Assembly (NCBI RefSeq): GCF_030867145.1
Contig: NC_134429.1
Span: 16,280,615-16,344,614, forward strand
Source: Opisthocomus hoazin
Taxonomy: Eukaryota > Chordata > Aves > Opisthocomiformes > Opisthocomidae
Length of the DNA stretch: 64,000 nucleotides
Reading direction: 5' to 3'
How positions within the stretch are numbered: the first letter of the stretch is position 1; every line of letters begins with the position of its first letter. This document shows positions 53,401-64,000 of this stretch, in pieces. The position numbers and the translations under genes are program-made. The notes under the pieces are model-generated. The model worked only from the letters and a program-made list of their open reading frames with translations. It did not search any database and had not been told where the DNA came from.

Positions 53401-55562
53401 CTTGCAGCTCAGCACCTGCATGTAGTGATCTGGTGGAGAAAAACCCCGTGTCACCGCACGTGGTCACCCAAGGGCTGGTAGACGGGACCTTGAGGGGTCT
53501 CCACTCCAACCTCCTGCTCGCCACAGGGCTGTTGGCAGATTCTTGTTGGTAGAAAGCCTCAAGGATGGTGGTCGCCCACCTCTGCGTGACTGGGGCTGTG
53601 CTGCTCTCCGGGGAAGGAGTGACCATCCTGAGCCTCCCACCCTTGCGTCCTGGTGACCCTCTGATGGTCCCTCTCCTGTTTCTCCACATTACTCTGGAAT
53701 CTGGGGGGTTCCTGGGCATCACCCTCAGCAGTGAGTGAGGACAAACACTTCCTGCCACTCACTGGCCACGCTCCTCCTAGCGAAACCTAGGATGGGGTTT
53801 GCCCTCTTTGGGGATCCACCACCCCCAGGTCTTTGGGGACCCACCCCAGGTCTTTGGGGACCTCTCTGTGGACCATCCCCCCCCCCCCAAGGATTCTCCC
53901 CAGCTCTTGAGGCAGCTCCCACCTGTGATCGCCTGGAAAAGGTCCGCGTTGTACTCCAGGTAGTTGTAGCCCTCGTAGTCGTAGGGTCCCTCACAGAGCA
54001 CCCGGCACTCGGCGTCCGCCACAAAATACTCCTCCAGTGCCTTCTCCAGGTGCAGGATGGCAGCAGCCGGCTGCTCCTCCGTGTAAAACCGGATGCCGAG
54101 CCGAAACTCGCTCTGCAGAGGGATCAGAAATGATGGGATGGGGGGGGCTCAACGTCCCGCTCCCTCTGACGGAGCACCCGGGGTGCCCTGACCCCATGGG
54201 GTGGGGACGGACCTCCAGCACCAAGGTGGCATCTCGGGAGCTCGCCAAGCCAACAGCCACAGTGCGACCCCCCCACCGAGGTCCGGCAGCGGATGGGTGT
54301 TCTGGGAGGGGGTGCCCAAGGCGGGGGGGACACGGACAGATCGGGGGGTGGGGGGGGTCTCACCAGGTGGGGTTTGGCCTCCAGGTCGGTGAAGTCGTCC
54401 TCGCGGACGCCCGCCATGGCTTGGTAGTACTCCAGGTTCTGCCTCATCTCCTGGTGCCCGGGGTTGGCGACGAAGAAGGTGTGCGCCGCCGCCGCCGCCT
54501 GCGCCGGCCGGTTCATCTGGGGGGGCCCGGGTGGGCGCGGGGTGAGACGGCCGCCAGACCCCCCCGGGAGGTGCGGAGGGGACCCCCGTCCCGGGGCATC
54601 GCGGTGGCGGGGGAGGGGGGGGGGTCCAGCGGCCGAGACGGAGGGCGGGGACGGGGGCGGCTCCGGCGAGCTCCGACGTGGCAATGCGGGGGGGGGGACC
54701 GGGGGAGGGGGCGGGCAGGGCCCGGGGCCGCCGTCCCTCCCACACCCCTCACCCCGCCGGGGCGGACAACTGGACCCCTCCGGGCTCCCGGGACCCGCCC
54801 CCTCCCCCCCCCCGCCCCGGATCCCCCCATCCTCGGGACCCCCCCATCCCCGGGGACCCCCCAATTCCCGGGACTCCCCCCCTCCCCGGGACTCCCCCCG
54901 CCCCGGGATCACCCCCCCCCAGGATCGCCGCCGCCCGGTTCCCTCGGTCCCAACTCCCTTTCCCGGTCCCGGGATCCCTCCGGGCATCCCGCCCACCCCG
55001 GCTCCCCCCGCCCCGGGACGCGCCCCGCCCCTTCCCGCTCCCGCAGCCCCGGGACCGCCAATCCCACCCCTCCCCCCTCCGGTCCCGCCGCCGGTCCCGG
55101 TACCTTGAAATAGGCGACCTGGAGGTAGTTGTAGGGGCTGCGCTTGGCGAACTCCCGGTCCAGCTCGTCGCCCAGCCGGTACCGGGAGGGCTCCGCCGGC
55201 CCGCAGCCCCGCAGGCAGGCGGCCCGCCGAAGCAGCCCCCGGAAGAACAGGAGGTCCCGGAGTACCGGGTCGGGCTGGGGCTCGGTACCCTCCGCCGGTC
55301 CGGCCGTGGCGTTGGCGCAGCGCAGGCGGCACCGGACCAACCGGGAGCGCACGGCCGCCCGGGCCCGCAGCGCCCGCTCCATCTGCAGCACCACGGCGGG
55401 CCAGTCGCCCCGAGCGTACGCCTCGGCACCGGCGGCGAACAGAGCGTCCGGGGGCTGGGCCGGCAGCGGGGGGTCGGCCGGTAGCGGCCCCGGTACCGGC
55501 CCCGGTGGGGTCGCCGCCCGCGCCAGCAGCGCTAGCACCGGCAGCAGGGCGCGCAGCGCCAT
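47424..55562 (-). CDS. P3H1: Prolyl 3-hydroxylase 1 (leprecan)
   Basis: Fe(II)/2-oxoglutarate dioxygenase of the ER that 3-hydroxylates a proline in collagen alpha chains with CRTAP and cyclophilin B (known). Fifteen coding exons: 55562-55104, 54516-54364, 54112-53923, 53429-53298, 51278-51139, 50414-50325, 50210-50158, 49802-49681, 49526-49399, 49292-49197, 49066-48916, 48333-48216, 48005-47930, 47763-47623, 47537-47424. The sum is 2163 bases, giving 720 aa (human 736). A signal peptide is at residues 1-17 (MALRALLPVLALLARAA). The four family CXXXC motifs are at 78-82, 116-120, 240-244 and 276-280, within the TPR-like half. The catalytic HVD is at H585/D587, the distal His at H657 (ENPHGV) and the 2OG arginine at R667. 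It ends KDEL, for ER retention. All splice sites are GT-AG and phases agree. Intron 4 holds two CR1 copies. Confidence 0.98.
48701..48848 (+). repeat. Two-copy 74-bp tandem repeat (P3H1 intron 11)
   Basis: Copy 1 at 48701-48774 and copy 2 at 48775-48848 (aggttggsgagcagcaagga ... gttgggagaggaccc) differ at only a few positions, so the duplication is fairly recent. Confidence 0.9.
51959..52424 (-). mobile_element. CR1 LINE in P3H1 intron 4
   Basis: Minus orientation (same as P3H1), from the tail at 51959 (cacagaatcccagcatgg) to the gagctactggagagagtcca block at the 5' end. ORF2 remains readable ([18 protein letters not shown]). It abuts an oppositely oriented CR1. Confidence 0.93.
52425..53217 (+). 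mobile_element. Older CR1 LINE in P3H1 intron 4
   Basis: Plus orientation, from ggctggaggagcggggccgt to the tail attctgtgagtctatgattt. It is more diverged than its neighbour and of another subfamily, with tail text ggttggactagatgatcttt. Residual ORF2 words include QCAVAAQKAKSILGCI and [13 protein letters not shown]. Confidence 0.9.
54540..54960. repeat. C-rich degenerate repeat in P3H1 intron 1
   Basis: Imperfect units of cgggactcccccc/cgggatccccccat, spacing about 20-24 bases, clearest at 54775-54920. They fall inside the CpG-rich 5' part of P3H1. Long open frames across it are artefacts of composition. Confidence 0.7.
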
Positions 55563-55840
55563 AGCCGAGCCTCGGGGCCGCGCGCCCGGCCCCGCCCCGC
55601 GCCCGCCTCGCCCCGCCCCCAGTAACCGGGCACCGGAGCGCTCCGCGCCCCGCCTCCTCCCGCCCCGGCACGCCCTCTCCCACCTAGCCTCGCCCCCTCT
55701 CCCGCCCCTCCCTCTCCTCACCAATCAGCGCCCGTAAGGCGCTGTGGCTGTAGCCCCTCCCCGCTGCCTGCCCGAAGCCCCGCCCTGCAGCGGAAGCCCC
55801 GCTTCGCTGGGCGGAAGGGGCGGGGCGTGGCGGGACGGTG
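55563..55840. promoter_or_regulatory. Bidirectional P3H1/C1orf50 promoter
   Basis: Only 278 bases separate the two divergent start codons. The interval is CpG-rich, lacks a TATA box and has one CCAAT box (55721-55725, in ccaatcagcg) plus several cgccccc/ccgcccc GC boxes. This layout is typical of a shared housekeeping promoter. Confidence 0.75.
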
Positions 55841-59725
<3,885 letters not shown>

Positions 59726-60410
59726 CAGCAGTGACCGTGCGGGACCCCCGAGCGGAGTCCCTGCGTGAGGACACGCCGTGCCGCGCGCTGCCGGAGGAGA
59801 GAAAGAGACCACGAAACAAAAATGCCGCTGCTGCCAGTACCTGCTCTGTGCTTTAACGAGACTAATTCTGCATTCAGTCTTACTGGATTTTCTGGTAATT
59901 GATTTCCTTGGCTTAGGCCAAGCTGCAGCAGGAGGCGGAGTCAGTTCCAAGGGGGCTTGGGGCAAAACCCAAAAACGCTCAGGGAGGAGGTGATACTGCT
60001 ATAAAGCGTGTCCTACCTGTCCGGCTCCAGTGTTCCCCACTGCGACTGCCTGCGGCGGGTAACGAGCTCGGGGCTGGATTTTGCCCCTCGTTAAGACGGA
60101 GGCGTTTAGGGAGCTCTGTGGCCTGGGAAGAGCGGTCGAAACCCCGCGCAGAAGGGTTTGGTTGTGACCAGAGTCTGTTGGTCTCTGTCCCAGCTGGTCT
60201 GAACCCTGGACTCTGTCACACAGAGTGTCCTGGAGCTCTCTTCTCTGGGAAGAGCGTCCTCAGAAGTGCCGTGCAGGCTTCAGGGGCCCTTCAGAAGGTG
60301 GGTGTGTCACAGTCCTCGCGCGTTCTCCTTGGCTTCGAGTGGTTGAGCTGCCGGGGTGAGACAGGAACGTGCAGGCACGCTGAATGCCTCTGTGCCAGAG
60401 CAGTGGAGGA

Positions 60411-60421
60411 AATAAAATAAA
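60411..60421 (+). terminator. C1orf50 polyadenylation signals (overlapping pair)
   Basis: Two AATAAA hexamers at 60411-60416 and 60416-60421, about 690 bases after the stop codon at 59725. Confidence 0.65.
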
Positions 60422-60901
60422 TCAACCTTGATCTCAGATGTACCTCCAAGACAGGCCCTGTGTCCTGTCTGCATGGCAAGCATCCCTTTGGCTTTACCAA
60501 GGAGACTCGGTGGCTTGTGGGTCTGGTAGGACATCTCCAGCCTCTCTTTTTCCACCAAGAACCGGGGAGAGGCAAAGCTCAGAGCTGCTGAGGACATGTC
60601 CTCCCTCTGCCCAGCTGCACAGGGTTCCTCCAGGAGCTCACCCGCTCCTCTGCGAGGAGCTGAGGTGGGGTTGTACTGATGGAGAGGGAGATGTCCGGGT
60701 TGGATCCTAGCATGTAATGTCAGATCTGGTGGGATCCTCTCATAACTTGTTCACCTCCCTGAGACGACAAGATAGGGACCTTATGTGCTGCTCAAGGCGT
60801 TGCACGCACACACTGGCCGTAGCCTTCTCCTCTGGCGACGGGTGAGGTTTGGGGACCATTTGTGCAAGGTGAATTGTGACCTTGGGGTCTGGAGCTACCA
60901 A

Positions 60902-60954
60902 GGGTGGAGGTGGTGCTTCTTGATGGAGCCCACCAAGAAGCACCACCTCCACCC
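60902..60954 (+). repeat. Perfect 21-bp inverted repeat with an 11-base loop
   Basis: Left arm 60902-60922 (gggtggaggtggtgcttctt g) and right arm 60934-60954 are exact reverse complements, with loop atggagcccac. Pairing stops at the arm ends. Confidence 0.95.
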
Positions 60955-61306
60955 ACATTTGCATTTGGGCTCTTCTCACTTCGGAGGTGGTGGTGGAAGA
61001 GTGGTGGAAGAGTGGTGTCCGCTGTTCCCCGTGGCACGGCCTTGGGTGCAGTCACTCACCTTCCTGAGGGCTTGCTTGTTCCAGGTGGTCGCTCAGCTCC
61101 CAAGTGACCTTCCCAGGCGTTGCCCCATCTCTCCTTACCCACTGCCGGGGGTGACACTGCTGCCTTCAGCTCTGCTGGGTGACGCTTGACGCAATTGGGG
61201 CTAAGTCTGTGTGTCAGGCTTGGATGGGTTCATGGATACTCTCTCAAAACAGTCTCTTTAACACGTCTGAACCTCCGTGTTCCCTTTCTGGCATTGATTC
61301 ATTTCG

Positions 61307-61676
61307 TAGAATCAGAGAATGGTTTGGGTTGGAAGGGACCTTGAAGATAATCTGGTTCCAACCCCCCTGCCGTGAGCAGGGACATCTTCCACCAGCCCAG
61401 GGTGCTCAGAGCTCCATCCAACCTGGCCTTGAACCCTGCCAGGGAGGGGGCAGCCACAGCTTCTCTGGGCAGCCTGCTCCAGTGTTTCACCACCCTCATG
61501 GTGAACAATTTCTTCTCAATATCTCATCCAAGTCTGCCCTCTTTTAGTTTAGAGCCATTCCCCCTTGTCCTATCCCTACACACCCTTGTGAGAAGCCCCT
61601 CTTCATCCTTCCTGTCGGCCCCTTCAGGTACTGGCAGCTGCTCTAAGGTCACCCCGGAGCCTTCTCTTCTCCAGTT
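61307..61676 (-). mobile_element. CR1 LINE, older 3' fragment
   Basis: Minus orientation, tail gtagaatcagagaatggttt at 61307, then ggttggaagggaccttgaag and the 3' UTR to ggagccttctcttctccag. It is more diverged and of a subfamily distinct from the attctgtg copies. Confidence 0.9.
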
Positions 61677-62137
61677 TGTCTCTCACCGAGTCCTCGGAAT
61701 GTCCTGCTCCTCCTGGCAGCAGGGCTTTGGGTGTCCTGTAAAGGAGGATGCTGCAGCACCCCGTTCTCCCACATCACCCTTGACTCACGTGTCTCCATGT
61801 CTGCACCTCCTACTTCGCGTTAGGTGCTGCAGTGACGCTGCCAAGGCGGGGAAGGACCTCTTTGCATCCCTGAGAAACCCCTGGGGACCAGTTCCATCAT
61901 TTAGGCTTGCCATCACTGCAGTTTATTCCCCCTTTGGCAGGCCACAGCGCCCGGTCTCCCTCCCCTGGTCCCCACTCCCCTGGGATGCGCTAGGAGTTGC
62001 CTTGGGAGACACTCGGGGCTGCTGGCAGCACAGATTCCCCGTGGGAAGAGCCGTTCCCTGCTAGGATTGCAGAGGGACGGGAGGTTTGAGACAGCTCCCC
62101 GGCAGCCCAGGATATTTTTTGTCCCGTTTTTTTCTTC

Positions 62138-62595
62138 ACAGAATCACAGATTATTGGGGGTTGGCAGGAACCTCTGTGGGTCACCCAGCCCAACCCCCTG
62201 CCCAAGCAGGGTCACCCAGACCAGGCTGCACAGGATCTCGTCCAGAGGGGGCTTGAATATCTCCAGAGAAGGAGACTCCACAGCCTCCCTGGGCAGCCTG
62301 GGCCAGGGCTCCGTCACCCTCAGAGGGAAGAAGTTCTTCCTCGGTTTCAGCTGGAGCTTCCTCTGCTTCAGTTTGTGCCCATTGCCCCTTGTCCTGTCGC
62401 TGGGCACCACTGGAAAGAGTCTGGCCCCGTCCTCCTGACCCCCACCCTGCAGATATTTCGAGGCATTTCTAAGGTCCCCTGGCAGCCTTCTCTTCTCCAG
62501 GCTGAACATGCCCAGCTCCCTCCGCCTCTCCTCGCAGGTGAGATGCTCCAGTCCCCTCCTCATCCTCGTAGCCCTCCGCTGGACTCTCCACCTGC
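62138..62595 (-). mobile_element. CR1 LINE, 5'-truncated, about 0.46 kb
   Basis: Minus orientation, tail cacagaatcacagattattg, extending to tagccctccgctggactctc. ORF2 is still readable in part (LEHLTCEERRRELGMFSLEK). Confidence 0.93.
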
Positions 62596-62599
62596 AGTA

Positions 62600-63010
62600 G
62601 CTCAGCCCCATCCCAGGGCGGCCGAGCCTCCGGCTGGCAGAAACCCGCTCCTCGGTGTCAGTGTGGGGCATCTCAGGAACCTTTTCCCAGCTCACCCTCC
62701 CTCACTCGGAGCACAAGGGCAGAGCAAAACCGATGCATTATTATGATTATTAGACCAGGGTATAATTAATTCCCTATCGAGTCACAAGTGTCTAATTTGA
62801 TGGGTTTTTTCCCTGCTCGTTTCATCGCCCCAGGTCTTATTTTACTGCGTGTTATTAAATCTTAACTTGGAAAGGAGAAAGTTAATTACTGCATGGGCTT
62901 TGCCGTGGTGCTAATTACAGCAACATCAGAGCACTTCACGTGTGTTGATTTACGCTCCTCTGGGAGGAGGGGATTCCTGCCCCAGTTTTATCCCTGTTTC
63001 CCATCATTAA
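62600..63010. other. AT-rich island between CR1 copies
   Basis: Between 62741 and 62945 the base composition changes sharply to AT-rich, with many homeodomain-type cores (taattaatt, taattac, ctaattac, attaaat). It has no repeat signature and no open frame of note. A conserved non-coding regulatory element is possible. Confidence 0.35.
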
Positions 63011-63012
63011 AA

Positions 63013-63208
63013 TCACAGAATCATGGAATGGCAGGGGTTGGCAGGGCCCTCTGTGGGTCACCCAGCCCAGCCCCCTGCCCAAGCAGGGTCACCCAGAGCA
63101 GGCTGCACAGCACCGCGGCCAGGCGGGGCTGGAATATCTCCAGAGAAGGAGACTCCACAGCCTCCCTGGGCAGCCTGGGCCAGGGCTCCGTCACCCTCAG
63201 AGTGACAA
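63013..63208 (-). mobile_element. CR1 3'-end fragment
   Basis: Minus orientation, tail atcacagaatcatggaatgg, ending abruptly after ggctccgtcaccctcagagt. Confidence 0.9.
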
Positions 63209-63209
63209 T

Positions 63210-63718
63210 CCGTACAACGACACGCGAGGGGAGCAGGGTGGTCTGCGTAGCCCTCCGTAGCTCGTGATTCCACGTGCTCGCCTTCGGTGGGATGTCACGC
63301 CGGCTTCCCTGCACCTCCATCAGACACCCCTGACCCTCCGCATCCCGTCACTCCCTGTTGTCCTGCAGTTCCCTGGGGCTCTGGCAAGCTTTTTTTCTTG
63401 GATTTCCCCCAAAAGGGCAAAACCACCGTGGCTTTGAGTGAAAATACGCAGAAGGTGTCCAGAGGGAAGACGTGGAGGTGGTGGGCTCGTGCTCGGTGCT
63501 CGCTGCTCTGTGGGGAGTGGGGACGCGGCTGCGCAATGGCCCCGCTGCGGCACAGGGAGGTGACGCTGGAAAGGGGGGAGCTGTGCCCCCGACACGTCTT
63601 GTGCTGCCATCTCAGCTGGTTTTGAGCTAATTAAAGAGCTGAGGCAACGTCAGAAGTACCAGAAGGTGCTGCTGCAGAGCTGAGCAACCCATCCTGTGGA
63701 AAATGGGCGAGGATCTCC
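63210..63718. other. Non-coding stretch
   Basis: No exon or repeat recognised. The next genes in the human order (TMEM269, SVBP) are not visible here. Confidence 0.4.
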
Positions 63719-63719
63719 T

Positions 63720-64000
63720 GTAGTCTGGAGAAGAGGAGGCTGAGGGGAGACCTTCTTGCTCTCTACAACTGCCTGAAAGGAGGGTGTAGTGAGGCGGGGG
63801 TTGGTCTCTTCTCCCAAGGAACCAGCGATAGGATGAAAGCAAATGTCCTCAATCTGTGTCAGGGGAGGTTCAGATTGGGTGTTAGGAAAAATTTCTTTCC
63901 TGAGAGAGTGGTCAGGCCTTGGACCAGGCTGCCCAGGGCAGTGGTGGAGTCCCCATCCCTGGAGGGGTTCAAAAAACGTGTGGACGTGGCAGTTGGGGAC
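63720..64000 (+). mobile_element. CR1 LINE, cut by the window edge
   Basis: Plus orientation, starting in the gtctggagaagaggaggctg block. It matches the copy at 57462-57905 and continues past the right end of the window. Confidence 0.92.

Noticed and set aside
54124-55683. A 519-codon open frame on the minus strand
   Set aside because: It runs through the GC-rich P3H1 intron 1 and shifts frame relative to the true exons. The real gene is spliced.
60440-64000. Exons of the next human genes (TMEM269, SVBP)
   Set aside because: No matching peptide was seen in any frame; they probably lie beyond the window.

Overview
The window is a gene-dense, GC-rich piece of a bird genome. The evidence is the many 5'-truncated CR1 LINE copies in the bird-typical form (tails of short attctgtg-type repeats), short introns, GC-rich minisatellites, and a gene order matching human 1p34.2: PPIH(+), YBX1(+), CLDN19(-), P3H1(-), C1orf50(+). 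A microchromosome fits the density. I cannot name the species.

Layout. 1-5.1 kb: two exon-like minus-strand ORFs of an unrecognised gene, a CAC/CAG-rich repeat, a degenerate ~31-bp minisatellite, and a CR1 copy split by a solo LTR. 5.27-15.36 kb: complete PPIH (9 coding exons plus a 3'-UTR exon, 177 aa). 15.4-18.3 kb: intergenic. 18.6-28.9 kb: complete YBX1 (7 coding exons plus a 3'-UTR exon, 321 aa) from a CpG-island promoter with three CCAAT boxes. 28.9-32.2 kb: intergenic, with CR1s. 32.2-35.64 kb: an intact 5-exon claudin gene on the minus strand (221 aa) that looks like claudin-16 rather than claudin-19. 35.6-42 kb: mostly non-coding with CR1s and an A-rich repeat. 42.66-45.16 kb: CLDN19 (4 exons, 210 aa), with minisatellites in intron 1 and upstream. 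47.05-55.56 kb: P3H1/LEPRE1 (15 exons, 720 aa, ends KDEL). 55.84-60.44 kb: the C1orf50 orthologue (4 exons, 176 aa), head to head with P3H1. 60.4-64 kb: CR1 copies, a perfect 21-bp hairpin and an AT-rich island.

Every spliced model was built by hand. All junctions are GT-AG, phases agree, and the summed coding lengths are multiples of three. The products work in unrelated processes: spliceosomal prolyl isomerisation (PPIH), mRNA packaging and translation control (YBX1), tight-junction ion selectivity (the claudins) and collagen prolyl 3-hydroxylation (P3H1).

The most interesting item is the claudin-16-like gene next to CLDN19. In human, CLDN16 is on 3q28 beside CLDN1, a close relative of CLDN19, so the two loci look like paired duplicates of one ancestral claudin couple, with the 1p34-side partner absent in human. 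Other points are CR1 tails placed at or inside host splice-acceptor regions, several nearby minisatellites around CLDN19 exon 1, and Y-box-like elements in the promoter of the Y-box protein gene.
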